NCBI GenBank assembly: GCA_021773355.1
Contig: JAJFKE010000023.1
Span: 124,001 to 188,000 of the forward strand
Direction of reading: 5' to 3'
Length of the DNA: 64,000 nt
From: Gammaproteobacteria bacterium
GTDB lineage: Bacteria; Pseudomonadota; Gammaproteobacteria; Pseudomonadales; Pseudohongiellaceae
A program made the position numbers and the translations under genes. Below are positions 1 through 10,161 of this stretch, in pieces (positions within the stretch are counted from its first letter, which is position 1; each line of letters opens with the position of its first letter). A model generated the notes under the pieces. It worked only from the letters and a program-made list of their open reading frames with translations, searched no databases and was not told the DNA's origin.

Positions 1-133
1 CATAGAAAAACCCTCTGCTATTACCCAACCTCAAGCCCTAGTCTACTGTCAGCAGCTGGTTCGAAGCTGACTAATATCAACTGAAACAGCTGTAGCAGTG
101 GCCCTGCCGGTTCCAGCGGTAGATTTTTCTTTG

Positions 134-175
134 ATGACCTGCATCAACTCCCCGACAGGTACATTTCCGTACACT
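134..175 (+). promoter_or_regulatory. FNR-like site and -10 before the N-ATPase operon
   Basis: Positions 134-147 read ATGAC-CTGC-ATCAA, matching nine of ten arm positions of the FNR/FixK palindrome TTGAY-N4-RTCAA. TACACT at 170-175 starts 29.5 bp from the palindrome centre, which is the class II FNR promoter spacing. The predicted transcript starts near 182 and has an 80-nt leader before atpD. The rest of 1-263 shows no gene. The site is seen; FNR control is inferred. Confidence 0.55.
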
Positions 176-191
176 GACCAGTAAAATATGA

Positions 192-1703
<1,512 letters not shown>

Positions 1704-1744
1704 GCAAGAAATGTAAAGCAGAATTGCCAGCAGGAGAAAATCGA

Positions 1745-1768
1745 ATGGGCTTAGAAATCGATGCCTAA
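1745..1768 (+). other. Seven-codon mini-ORF before atpC
   Basis: An ATG at 1745 follows a strong Shine-Dalgarno (AGGAG at 1732-1736, 8-nt spacing) and reads seven codons, MGLEIDA, to a TAA at 1766-1768. That stop overlaps the atpC start by 8 nt (ATGCCTAA). atpC itself lacks a good ribosome site, so this mini-ORF probably delivers ribosomes to atpC by translational coupling. The same ATGCCTAAGA string forms the atpC/atpQ junction. Function is inferred. Confidence 0.4.
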
Positions 1769-2168
1769 GACAATGCATCTACAAATACTGCTACCTACCG
1801 AGGTTGTTGTTGACCAACAGGTTAACAAGATAGTAGCCGAGGCTGAGAACGGATATTTTTGTATGCTGCCCCGACATATCGACTTTGTTGCGGCTTTGGT
1901 TCCCAGCATTCTCTATTTTTCGACTGAGTCTAATGAACAACAATTTTACGCGATCAAACAGGGCATGTTGGTAAAATGCGGAGCAGACGTCAGAGTGTCA
2001 ACATTTGGAGCAATTCATAGTAACGACCTGAATGAACTGAGAGATGCCGTAGCAAGAGACTCTCTGACTATGGATGAGCATGAGAGATCTGCACGCAGCG
2101 CCCTGGCTCGACTGGAGGCGGGAACCATCCGTCGATTTATGCAACTCGAGGAGCGCAGTCATGCCTAA
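1761..2168 (+). CDS. atpC: N-type ATPase subunit epsilon
   Basis: Epsilon subunit (135 residues) of the N-ATPase central stalk. The N-terminal beta-sandwich begins MHLQILLPTEVVV, and a basic, alanine-rich helical hairpin follows (residues 95-130). Placement right after atpD is the N-operon hallmark. The start at 1761 overlaps a seven-codon mini-ORF; an in-frame ATG at 1773 is an alternative that fits the family N-terminus well. The stop overlaps atpQ by 8 nt, so the two are probably translationally coupled. Confidence 0.9.
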   Translation: MPKTMHLQILLPTEVVVDQQVNKIVAEAENGYFCMLPRHIDFVAALVPSILYFSTESNEQQFYAIKQGMLVKCGADVRVSTFGAIHSNDLNELRDAVARDSLTMDEHERSARSALARLEAGTIRRFMQLEERSHA

Positions 2169-2475
2169 GAACGGCATTAGACAAACTTCTGACGATACTG
2201 AACAAGGCTTCCAACAGCAGATTGCCCGCAAGGCTGAACGCAAAATGCAGGCAATGCGGGAGGAAGACCGAGGCGTCGTGTTTTGGCTGGGAATGTTTGG
2301 TTTAATCGGATGGTCGATCGCCATTCCTACACTGGCTGGCACTGCACTGGGGTTGTGGATAGATGACACCTGGCCCGGTCAGGTGTCGTGGACACTCACC
2401 CTGCTATTTATTGGCATTATGGTGGGCTGTTTTAACGCCTGGTACTGGATTAAACAGGAGCGCAATCATGACTGA
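2161..2475 (+). CDS. atpQ: N-type ATPase membrane protein AtpQ
   Basis: Small integral membrane protein (104 residues) specific to N-ATPase operons and distantly related to AtpI/AtpZ. A charged N-terminal 40 residues is followed by two transmembrane helices (about 43-65 and 75-98). AtpI-like proteins assist c-ring assembly and divalent-cation handling in other systems; the same role here is inferred. The ATG at 2161 lies inside the end of atpC, and a longer in-frame extension upstream is rejected because it would overlap atpC by about 95 nt. The stop overlaps atpR by 8 nt. Confidence 0.88.
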   Translation: MPKNGIRQTSDDTEQGFQQQIARKAERKMQAMREEDRGVVFWLGMFGLIGWSIAIPTLAGTALGLWIDDTWPGQVSWTLTLLFIGIMVGCFNAWYWIKQERNHD

Positions 2476-2770
2476 GATTCTTTCCTACGTCGCCGCCTTT
2501 GCAGTAGGCGCAGCCGCGGCCTCTGTATTCATGTTAATCCTGTGGAAATCAATACAAAGGCTAGGCAAATACCCCCATGCCACTCAGCAAATGATAGTTG
2601 GTGGACTGCTGCGTCACGGCATCGTGTATTCAGTCTTCTACGCCATAGTTTATACGGGCGGATGGAGCCATCTGCTCAGTGCATTATTTGGCTTTGTCGT
2701 AATCCGTTCGCTGGCAATAGTTCACTTCGGACAGGCAAGAGCGCAGCAAGCAAAGCGAGAGCTAATATGA
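2468..2770 (+). CDS. atpR: N-type ATPase membrane protein AtpR
   Basis: AtpR (100 residues) is found only in N-ATPase operons. Three predicted transmembrane helices (about 5-27, 42-62 and 65-85) carry arginines at helix ends (RLGKY, LLRHG, VIRSL). AtpR has been proposed to contact the c-ring and supply charge compensation. The gene begins at the ATG at 2468 within the end of atpQ and stops in an ATGA overlap with atpB. This continuous overlap chain C-Q-R-B implies strict co-translation. Confidence 0.85.
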   Translation: MTEILSYVAAFAVGAAAASVFMLILWKSIQRLGKYPHATQQMIVGGLLRHGIVYSVFYAIVYTGGWSHLLSALFGFVVIRSLAIVHFGQARAQQAKRELI

Positions 2771-3486
2771 TACTTACACCCGACGACGTCATTTTTTTCT
2801 CATTGGGTTCGTTGCCTGTCAATGCGACCATCGTCTATACCTGGATTGTGATGTCACTGCTGACGACGGGATCGTGGCTTATTACCAGAAATCTTTCATC
2901 CACTCCTGACATCTCTTACTTACAGAATCTTTTGGAAGTACTGGTCACTGGAGTACGTGATCAGATTGAAGAAATCACTCGCCAACGCTCCGATCAATAC
3001 CTGGCTTTTATTGGCACTCTATTTGTATTTATCATCACCAGCAATTTGCTTGCAATCGTCCCCGGTTACTATCCACCCACTGGCTCATTGTCGACCACCG
3101 CTGCCCTGGCCATCTGTGTTTTCATTGCAGTGCCGCTATTTGGAATCAGCAATGAGGGATTGCTAAATTACTTACGCCACTATATTAGGCCAAGCCTGTT
3201 GATGCTGCCGTTCAATCTTATTGGCGAGCTTTCGCGCGTCATCTCGCTCGCCGTCAGACTCTACGGCAACATCATGAGCGGCACCGTAATCGTAGGTATA
3301 TTACTTAGTCTGATGCCGCTTTTTTTTCCTATTGTTATTCAATTGCTCGGACTGATTACCGGGGTTATACAAGCCTATATTTTCGCGGTCCTGGCCATTG
3401 TCTATATCGCTTCCGCCAGTTCATCTCAGCATCAATCTAATCCACTTAGCGACAACGAAACTGACCAAGACTCAACAACGAGGTAA
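2767..3486 (+). CDS. atpB: N-type ATPase subunit a
   Basis: Subunit a (239 residues), the membrane stator that forms the ion half-channels. It has five to six transmembrane helices and the essential stator arginine R164 in LAVRLYGNIMSG. The start is the ATGA overlap with atpR; the in-frame extension to 2542 would lie wholly over atpR and is rejected. The C-terminus ends in a hydrophilic Ser/Asp/Gln-rich tail. atpE follows after 4 nt. Confidence 0.93.
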   Translation: MILTPDDVIFFSLGSLPVNATIVYTWIVMSLLTTGSWLITRNLSSTPDISYLQNLLEVLVTGVRDQIEEITRQRSDQYLAFIGTLFVFIITSNLLAIVPGYYPPTGSLSTTAALAICVFIAVPLFGISNEGLLNYLRHYIRPSLLMLPFNLIGELSRVISLAVRLYGNIMSGTVIVGILLSLMPLFFPIVIQLLGLITGVIQAYIFAVLAIVYIASASSSQHQSNPLSDNETDQDSTTR

Positions 3487-3490
3487 CACT

Positions 3491-3763
3491 ATGGACCCTT
3501 TATCTTTAATTGCGACGATATCAATTTTCACGGCAGGACTGACCATTTCCATCGGCTCCATAGGACCCGCTTTCGGTGAAGCCCGCGCCGTATCCCAAGC
3601 CTTGCAGGCCATTGCCCAGCAACCCGACGAGGCCGGTATGATTACACGCACCTTGTTTGTCGGTCTGGCCATGATCGAATCAACCGCCATTTACTGCTTC
3701 GTGATTACCATGATTCTGATATTCGCTAATCCATTTTGGACCTATGCTGTCAGCGCCGGCTAG
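3491..3763 (+). CDS. atpE: N-type ATPase subunit c (rotor ring)
   Basis: Rotor-ring subunit c (90 residues), a two-helix hairpin. Helix 1 carries GPAFGEARAVSQAL, with E30 at the place of the Gln Na+ ligand of Na+-ATPases. Helix 2 carries the ion carboxylate E63 followed by S64, T65 and Y68 (IESTAIY), the residues that complete a Na+ site in Ilyobacter-type rings. Two carboxylates per site are thus present. Sequence suggests Na+ competence, yet the related Burkholderia pseudomallei c17 ring was reported to be H+-coupled, so the ion is undecided. The start is the ATG at 3491 with AGGT upstream. Confidence 0.94.
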   Translation: MDPLSLIATISIFTAGLTISIGSIGPAFGEARAVSQALQAIAQQPDEAGMITRTLFVGLAMIESTAIYCFVITMILIFANPFWTYAVSAG

Positions 3764-3788
3764 GCTTATTGTGAGGGGAACAGACTAA

Positions 3789-4529
3789 ATGGCAATCGAT
3801 TGGCTCACAGTGGTCGCACAGTTAATCAATTTTTTGGTGTTGGTTTATTTGTTAAAACGATTTCTTTATCAGCCCGTAATCACCGCCATGGACAACCGCG
3901 AGCAGCTTATTAGCACTCAAATGACGCAAGCTCAACAGCGAGAACAAGTAGCAGAAGAACGAGAAAATGAGTATCAAACTGAATTACATTCTCTGCAAAA
4001 ACAACAAAATGAGCTGCTGTCGCAGGCAAGGCAAAGAGCCGAAAAGGAGGCGGAGCAATTCCTGCAGCAGGCACGTAAGAAAATTGCAGACAATCGTCAA
4101 CAATGGCAACAGGATTTAAAACAGGAACAACAAGATTTTTTGCGGAGTCTAAAACAGCAGGGTAGTCAGACGATTATTCATATCGCGCAGCAACTATTGA
4201 AGGATCTTGCTAATCGCCCTCTGGAACGACAGATTATAGATGTCTTCATCCAGCAGCTGGCAAGCCTGGACGACAAACAAAAACAGGCCCTTGCTACAGA
4301 CAAGACCCCTGTTCACATCGTTACCACATTCGAAGTCGACGATGAGCTACGCAGCTATTTGAAGAAAAGCCTGCAGCAATTCATCGACAGCCGAGAGCTG
4401 CTTTTCGAGCAGTCAGCGGAGCTCATCTGCGGAATCGAAATCAGAGCCGAGGGGCAGAAAATCAGCTGGACAATAGCGGACTATATTCACAAGCTGGAAC
4501 AGACCATGGAGGACGCGCTTGGTTCTTAG
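3789..4529 (+). CDS. atpF: N-type ATPase subunit b (long, b-delta-like)
   Basis: Peripheral stalk subunit b (246 residues). One N-terminal membrane segment (about 5-25) is followed by a very long Gln/Glu/Lys/Arg-rich coiled coil (30-150) and then a globular C-terminus. Ordinary b subunits are about 156 residues. The operon lacks a separate delta gene, and the extra C-terminal hundred residues probably replace delta as the link to alpha, as is known for N-ATPases. The start is the ATG at 3789 after GAGGGGAACAG. Confidence 0.92.
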   Translation: MAIDWLTVVAQLINFLVLVYLLKRFLYQPVITAMDNREQLISTQMTQAQQREQVAEERENEYQTELHSLQKQQNELLSQARQRAEKEAEQFLQQARKKIADNRQQWQQDLKQEQQDFLRSLKQQGSQTIIHIAQQLLKDLANRPLERQIIDVFIQQLASLDDKQKQALATDKTPVHIVTTFEVDDELRSYLKKSLQQFIDSRELLFEQSAELICGIEIRAEGQKISWTIADYIHKLEQTMEDALGS

Positions 4530-4601
4530 TTATTTAAAATTAGAAGCCGACGCTAACAACAAAACCGTAGTGATAAAACCAACTTGAAAAGATAATACAA
4601 G

Positions 4602-6134
4602 ATGATACTTGAAGGATTACTGACAGATACTCTTGCCGCTGTGGACAAAACTCTCGCCAGGGTAAATCCTGTGCTGCGCGCGCAGGAGGTCGGTTACGTC
4701 AGACAAATCAACGGCAGCATCGTCCAGGTAACCGGACTTAAACATATCGGGTTTGAAGAATTACTGCAGTTTCCTAACAATCTACTGGGTATCGCAATAA
4801 ATCTGGACGAGAATGAAATCGGTGCAGTCCTGTTGGGAGACTCAAATCGACTGAAGGCCGGTGACGAAGTGCATGGAACCGGGAGACAGGTGGATACACC
4901 GGTTGGGGAAAGCCTGCTCGGGCGGGTAATAGATGCAACCGGCAAAGTTCTTGATGGTGGTCCCGATTTAAAAGCTGCGGACCGTTTGCCAACGGAACGC
5001 GATGCTCCCGGGATAATGGATCGAGCACCGGTCACGGTGCCCTTGCAGACTGGAATCAAGGCCGTGGACGCACTTATTCCCATAGGGCGAGGACAGCGCG
5101 AGCTTATTATTGGTGACCGCCAGACCGGCAAAACGTCGGTGGCCGTCAATGCAATTCTTAATCAGCGTGGAAACGGGGTAATCTGCATTTATTGCGCTAT
5201 TGGACAACGCAGCACGGCCGTAGCACGCGTCATCGATACCTTACGGCAACGCGACGCTCTAAAATATACCTCGGTGGTGGTCGCTTCCGGCGACGACACC
5301 CCAGGGCTGCAATACATTACGCCCTATGCGGCCACCACAATGGCCGAATACTTCATGGAACGGGGCAAGGACGTATTGCTTGTGTATGATGATCTCACTC
5401 GCCACGCGCGAGCCTATCGAGAAATTTCCCTGCTGCTGCGACGACCACCTGGTCGCGAAGCCTACCCCGGCGATATATTTTACATTCACTCCAGATTATT
5501 GGAACGGTCAACTCATTTGAACAAGGCCAAGGGCGGTGGCTCGCTAACTGCCCTCCCCATTGTGGAAACTCAGGCTGGAGACATTTCCGCCTATATTCCC
5601 ACTAATTTGATTTCCATTACCGACGGCCAGATAGTTTTTTCATCGGAACTGTTTCGCAAAGGCTTTCTGCCCGCAATCGATGTTGGCAATTCCGTCTCCC
5701 GCGTAGGCGGGAAAACCCAATTACCTTCCTATCGCCAAGTCGCTGGAGACATGCGTTTATCATATTCACAGTTTGAAGAACTGGAAACCTTCGCCCGTTT
5801 CAGCACCCGTCTTGATAAAGAGACATTGGCGGTCATTGATCGTGGCCGCAAAGTGCGTGAAATCCTCCGGCAGCCCGAGCACCTGACACTGGATGTCCAC
5901 GAGCAAATTACGACTCTGTATGCACTCACATCCAGTCTACTGGATTCGGTGGAGCTGGATAAAATCAAGGACAGCGAACTTGAAATCCGCACACATATTG
6001 CAGAACAGGCCTCGAATACCTGTCAGAAAATGGATTCTACTGAAGCACTCTCGGATCAAGATTGGTTAATACTGAATCAGGCGATTCGGAGAATTCTGCA
6101 ACCATTTTACCCACGATCTCCCGTCGAAGAGTGA
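4602..6134 (+). CDS. atpA: N-type ATPase subunit alpha
   Basis: Non-catalytic nucleotide-binding alpha subunit (510 residues). The Walker A loop GDRQTGKT is at 171-178, the beta-barrel N-terminus is intact, and the VDALIPIGRGQRELI segment typical of alpha is present. It sits 72 nt after atpF and 5 nt before atpG. Length and motifs are normal, so the complex is predicted to assemble. Confidence 0.96.
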   Translation: MILEGLLTDTLAAVDKTLARVNPVLRAQEVGYVRQINGSIVQVTGLKHIGFEELLQFPNNLLGIAINLDENEIGAVLLGDSNRLKAGDEVHGTGRQVDTPVGESLLGRVIDATGKVLDGGPDLKAADRLPTERDAPGIMDRAPVTVPLQTGIKAVDALIPIGRGQRELIIGDRQTGKTSVAVNAILNQRGNGVICIYCAIGQRSTAVARVIDTLRQRDALKYTSVVVASGDDTPGLQYITPYAATTMAEYFMERGKDVLLVYDDLTRHARAYREISLLLRRPPGREAYPGDIFYIHSRLLERSTHLNKAKGGGSLTALPIVETQAGDISAYIPTNLISITDGQIVFSSELFRKGFLPAIDVGNSVSRVGGKTQLPSYRQVAGDMRLSYSQFEELETFARFSTRLDKETLAVIDRGRKVREILRQPEHLTLDVHEQITTLYALTSSLLDSVELDKIKDSELEIRTHIAEQASNTCQKMDSTEALSDQDWLILNQAIRRILQPFYPRSPVEE

Positions 6135-6139
6135 TAGAC

Positions 6140-7045
6140 ATGGAAACCCCCGAGCAGCTACTCAAGCAACTGCAGAGTCTTAATAGCCTGAAGTCTATTG
6201 TAAAGACCATGAAAGCACTCTCGGCTGCGAATATTCAGCAGTATGAAGCCGCCGTCGAATCATTGAAGGAATACTACCGCACTGTTGAGCTTGGACTACA
6301 GGTGGTATTGAAAGACTATGATCAAGGCAATGAAATAACTGCGAAAGGCGAGCACCACCATGCCGCCATCATATTCGGTTCCGAGCTTGGCCTGTGCGGG
6401 CGTTTTAACGAAGGCATTGTGAAATATGTATTAGGGGGCAGCCCGAGAGCGGAAAAAAAACCAAACGGCAAGGCGTCCTCTGAGAAGAGTTTGTTTTTGG
6501 TTGTGGGTTCCAGAGCGGCTGGCCTGCTAGAAGATGCAGGAGAGTCGGTCGAAGAGGTATTCCAGCTGCCCGGCTCGGCAAAGGGTATCTCTACTACGGT
6601 ACAACAAGTTCTATTAAGAATTGATCAGTGGCGCCATGCAGGCAATCTTGATCAGGTGGACATTTTCTACAATCATTATCTCTCCACCGGTATGTACCAA
6701 GCCGCGAAACTGCGCTTGCTACCGCTGGATATTCACAGTTTTGCAGCGCAAGAAAACCTGCCTTGGCCGTCTCGCAGCCTGCCAACTTTCAGCATGGATT
6801 CAAAACCTCTGTTTGGTGCTCTATTACGGCAGTATTTTTTTGTAACGATTTTTCGCGCTTGTGCGGAATCACAGGCCAGTGAACATTTTACCCGACTAAA
6901 CACCATGTACAGTGCAGGCAAAAATATCGATAAGCGCTTCGATGAACTGACCGCAAGCTATCGACGAGTTCGACAGGCTGCCATAACTAACGAACTACTC
7001 GACGTGATGTCTGGATTCGATGCCACGGCGAGCCATATTGAATGA
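6140..7045 (+). CDS. atpG: N-type ATPase subunit gamma
   Basis: Central shaft gamma subunit (301 residues) and last gene of the ATPase operon. The N-terminal helix (QLLKQLQSLNSLKSIVKTMKALSAANI) and the C-terminal helix (residues 265-300, ending ITNELLDVMSGFDA) form the rotating coiled coil; the Rossmann-like middle contains GSELGLCGRFNE. The start is the ATG at 6140; an extension to 6062 would overlap atpA and is rejected. glgP begins 43 nt downstream with its own Shine-Dalgarno, so read-through into glycogen degradation is likely. Confidence 0.92.
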   Translation: METPEQLLKQLQSLNSLKSIVKTMKALSAANIQQYEAAVESLKEYYRTVELGLQVVLKDYDQGNEITAKGEHHHAAIIFGSELGLCGRFNEGIVKYVLGGSPRAEKKPNGKASSEKSLFLVVGSRAAGLLEDAGESVEEVFQLPGSAKGISTTVQQVLLRIDQWRHAGNLDQVDIFYNHYLSTGMYQAAKLRLLPLDIHSFAAQENLPWPSRSLPTFSMDSKPLFGALLRQYFFVTIFRACAESQASEHFTRLNTMYSAGKNIDKRFDELTASYRRVRQAAITNELLDVMSGFDATASHIE

Positions 7046-7088
7046 ATAGCAACAAGCTTCAATTCACTGACTGCCCCGGAGGCAAGCA

Positions 7089-9665
7089 ATGACTGCAAGA
7101 AAATATATTTTGGAGGTGCAACCTCAGATTCCAGCGTCTTTAATACAGCTTGAGGAGCTGGCTAATAACCTGCTGTACAGCTGGGACCGACAGGTGCGCG
7201 GTCTGTTTTACCGCCTCGATCCTCAACTGTGGGAGAGCTGTGGTCACAACCCAAAACTGTTTCTCAGACGAATCGAACAGGAAAAGCTGGAAAATGCGGC
7301 ACAGGATGCCGTATTTGTGCAGGATTACAAAAAAGTATTGTCTTCATACAATAGCTATATGCAAGTGATTGATCAATCACACTGCTCTCCATATATTAAT
7401 TGTGATGTTGATTTAATTTCATACTCCTGCGCTGAATTTGGTCTATACGAAAGCTTCCCAATCTACTCAGGCGGGCTGGGAATACTCGCGGGTGACTATT
7501 GCAAGGCGATAAGTGACTTGAGTATGCCCTTTGTCGCCGTTGGCATACTCTATAGACAGGGATACTTTCACCAGGCCATTGATGCTAATGGTCACCAGAT
7601 TGCCCACTACATCCCTTCAAATTTTGAGGATTTGCCAATATCACCGGCAAAGAATAGCGACGGTGAAGAAATTGAAATCAACCTGCAGGTTTGCAAACGC
7701 AACATTCAACTTAAGGTATGGATCGCCAAGATCGGGCACATTGAATTGCTATTACTCGACAGTGATATTCCCGCCAACAGTAGTGACGATCAACGCATCA
7801 CCTACCAACTGTATGGGGGTAATTCCACTAATCGACTGCTACAGGAAATAATACTGGGTATCGGCGGAGTAAGGGCGAAACGGGCATTGGGACTGAACCC
7901 CACTGTGTGGCATATCAATGAAGGCCATGCAGCATTCCAGGTACTGGAGCGTTGCCGCGAACTGGTTTGTGATCAAAACATCGATTTTTACAGCGCCATG
8001 GAAGCAGTTGCAGCAAATACCGTGTTTACCACCCATACCCCGGTAGCCGCCGGCCATGATATTTTCGACACCGCTTTAATTGAGCAGCATTTCGCAGACT
8101 ACGCGGAAGAACTTGGCATTACACTGGCAGACTTCTTGAAACTCGGTCGTAGTCCCATGCGCGAAGATGGCTTTAATATGACGGCACTCGCCTTGCGTTG
8201 TTCTCGCATTCACAACGGTGTGAGTAGAATTCACGGCAGCATGGCCTCAAGCATGGAACAATACATATGGCCACAAATACCCATAGCGGAAAATCCGATT
8301 CGCTATATTACCAACGGCATTCATGTTCCCACCTTCCTGGCGGACGAATGGGTAAACTATTTTGATAATCAACTTGGGGGTGGCTGGAGGCAGGAATTAC
8401 TGAATGAAAAATTCTGGGAGTTTATCGATACCATACCCGATTATGCATTTTGGAGTCGTCGACAATCATTAAAGTCCAAGATGTTCGAGGCGATGATTGA
8501 ACGGGTTATCAGACAGCATCGAAGAAACGGCTATAGCGAATCACAAATCCGGCGCCTGACGCGCAACCTGAAGCCGCAGGGCGCAGACGTACTAACCATT
8601 GGATTCGCACGTCGCTTCGCTACCTATAAACGCGCCACACTGATATTTTCTGATCGAGACAGACTCGCTCGCCTGTTAGGTAATCCCGAGCAACCGATGA
8701 TTATTCTATTTGCCGGGAAGGCTCACCCGAATGACAAGCCTGGCCAGGAACTGATTCGACAAATTTGCAATGTCGCAAAGGAGCCGGAATTTGAAGGAAA
8801 AATCATTTTCATCGAGAACTACGATATTTCCGTTGCCCGAAAACTGGTTAGCGGTGTCGATGTTTGGTTGAATAACCCGGAATATCCTTTGGAGGCGAGC
8901 GGCACTTCGGGGCAAAAAGCAGGGATTAACGGGGTGATTAATCTAAGCGTGCTCGATGGTTGGTGGGCAGAAGGCTACAACGGAGAAAATGGCTGGGCAA
9001 TAACACCCCATGGCTCCTCCTACACACCGGAATTCAGGGATAAAGAGGAAGCCAATGAGTTAATGGATGTATTGGAACAAGAAGTAGTTCCTCTGTTCTA
9101 TGATCGTGATAGTCGCGGCTACTCACCCGGTTGGATCGAAAAATCAAAGGCCTCGATGAAATCTCTAATACCCAGGTTTAACTCACAGCGCATGGCTATG
9201 GACTATGCAAGAGATGCCTATGCTCCAGCCATCAATCATGGGATCAGACTCAGTGAGAATAATTTCGAAAATGCTCGCCAACTATCTCTATGGAAGAAGC
9301 AAGTCAGGAGCAACTGGGACAAGGTTAGCATTAGCCGTATTGACACGGCCAACTGCAAAATCACCAAGGGGACTCCCCTGGTGGTTGAAATCGCGATTGA
9401 ATTGAGCGGATTGTCACCGCAAGACATCAGAGTCGACTGCCAATTCGAATTGGAACTCCAAATCGATGAGCACACTCAGGAGTGTGAGCCCTACGACTGT
9501 CAAACTCTGCGGTATGTAAACACAATGGAAGACGGTCGCGCTCTATATAGCCTGTCCACTATCCCCAAGCAAGGCGGACTGCAATCCTACAGAATACGTT
9601 GTTATCCCTATCACAAAAACTTGAGCCACGCTTTCGAGCTTGGCTGTATGCTGTGGGTGGAATAA
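7089..9665 (+). CDS. glgP: Alpha-glucan phosphorylase (GT35, DUF3417 type)
   Basis: Phosphorolysis of glycogen or maltodextrin to glucose-1-phosphate. The 858-residue protein is of the subfamily with an N-terminal DUF3417 module (about 10-120: LANNLLYSWD, LWESCGHNP) followed by the GT35 catalytic core. The pyridoxal-phosphate lysine lies in EASGTSGQKAGING at about residue 609, next to LDGWWAEGYNGENGWAI. The substrate-facing NEGHAAF and THTPVAAGHD segments are present. A strong site (CCGGAGG) precedes the ATG at 7089. It lies 43 nt after atpG and is probably co-transcribed with the ion pump. Residues beyond 760 form a C-terminal extension of beta character. Confidence 0.95.
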   Translation: MTARKYILEVQPQIPASLIQLEELANNLLYSWDRQVRGLFYRLDPQLWESCGHNPKLFLRRIEQEKLENAAQDAVFVQDYKKVLSSYNSYMQVIDQSHCSPYINCDVDLISYSCAEFGLYESFPIYSGGLGILAGDYCKAISDLSMPFVAVGILYRQGYFHQAIDANGHQIAHYIPSNFEDLPISPAKNSDGEEIEINLQVCKRNIQLKVWIAKIGHIELLLLDSDIPANSSDDQRITYQLYGGNSTNRLLQEIILGIGGVRAKRALGLNPTVWHINEGHAAFQVLERCRELVCDQNIDFYSAMEAVAANTVFTTHTPVAAGHDIFDTALIEQHFADYAEELGITLADFLKLGRSPMREDGFNMTALALRCSRIHNGVSRIHGSMASSMEQYIWPQIPIAENPIRYITNGIHVPTFLADEWVNYFDNQLGGGWRQELLNEKFWEFIDTIPDYAFWSRRQSLKSKMFEAMIERVIRQHRRNGYSESQIRRLTRNLKPQGADVLTIGFARRFATYKRATLIFSDRDRLARLLGNPEQPMIILFAGKAHPNDKPGQELIRQICNVAKEPEFEGKIIFIENYDISVARKLVSGVDVWLNNPEYPLEASGTSGQKAGINGVINLSVLDGWWAEGYNGENGWAITPHGSSYTPEFRDKEEANELMDVLEQEVVPLFYDRDSRGYSPGWIEKSKASMKSLIPRFNSQRMAMDYARDAYAPAINHGIRLSENNFENARQLSLWKKQVRSNWDKVSISRIDTANCKITKGTPLVVEIAIELSGLSPQDIRVDCQFELELQIDEHTQECEPYDCQTLRYVNTMEDGRALYSLSTIPKQGGLQSYRIRCYPYHKNLSHAFELGCMLWVE

Positions 9666-9858
9666 ATGCTTATTCGGCGATTCCCCACACAAAAAATAAA
9701 GCCAAAGACACAAGAATCACGATGCTCAACACGTGAAGCCTGTGCTTATGCAGCAGCGACGATCTCTTCTCCTTGGTCTCATTCATACCAGGCAAGCCAA
9801 TTAATCCCAATTGCCAGGGATTCGATGATTTCTAATAGCGCTGGCCATCACTTCACCA

Positions 9859-10068
9859 CTACGCGTTAGCCGAAATTTTGTTGGATTCAACAATACAATC
9901 TTCTCGCCAGCTACATTCACTCTGGTCACAACCGCCATCATAATTAGTACCATAGCAATCAAAATTATCCTCAGCTCTTTGTATACTCCTTATAAGTTCG
10001 GTTTTACTTAACCTGGCCGAATTTACAGCTCTTGTCTTCGCTATTTGACGAACATCATTTATGTTCAT
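9859..10068 (-). CDS. Small SAP-like, cysteine-containing protein
   Basis: A 69-residue protein. The N-terminal 35 residues (MNINDVRQIAK...LSKTELIRSIQRAE) resemble a SAP or Rho-N helix-extension-helix nucleic-acid fold. The C-terminal half has three aspartate/cysteine clusters (FDCYG, GGCDQSECSW, REDC), which could bind metal. The start at 10068 is chosen because AGGAGGT lies about 9 nt upstream; a longer in-frame start at 10107 has no such site. A perfect FNR-type palindrome stands 57 bp upstream. Similar short SAP proteins occur widely in Proteobacteria without a known role. DNA binding is inferred. Confidence 0.75.
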   Translation of the reverse strand: MNINDVRQIAKTRAVNSARLSKTELIRSIQRAEDNFDCYGTNYDGGCDQSECSWREDCIVESNKISANA

Positions 10069-10096
10069 ATTTTCAATACCTCCTAATACCGTCTCG

Positions 10097-10138
10097 AAGG
10101 TACACAATAAGCTGACCCTGCATATTGACGGAGGTCAA
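10097..10138 (-). promoter_or_regulatory. Perfect FNR/FixK-type palindrome before the SAP gene
   Basis: Positions 10125-10138 read TTGAC-GGAG-GTCAA, both arms perfect. The reverse complement is the same 14-mer that precedes hsp20 at 41743, and identity extends to 16 bp. A weak -10 (TACCTT, minus strand, 10102-10097) starts 29.5 bp from the centre. Class II activation of the SAP gene is inferred. Confidence 0.6.
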
Positions 10139-10161
10139 TATACAATACTGTGTTTCGAATA

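Noticed and set aside
9666-9869. 67-residue open frame after glgP
   Set aside because: It begins at the bases right after the glgP stop, has no ribosome site of its own and shows no recognisable features; it overlaps the SAP gene end.
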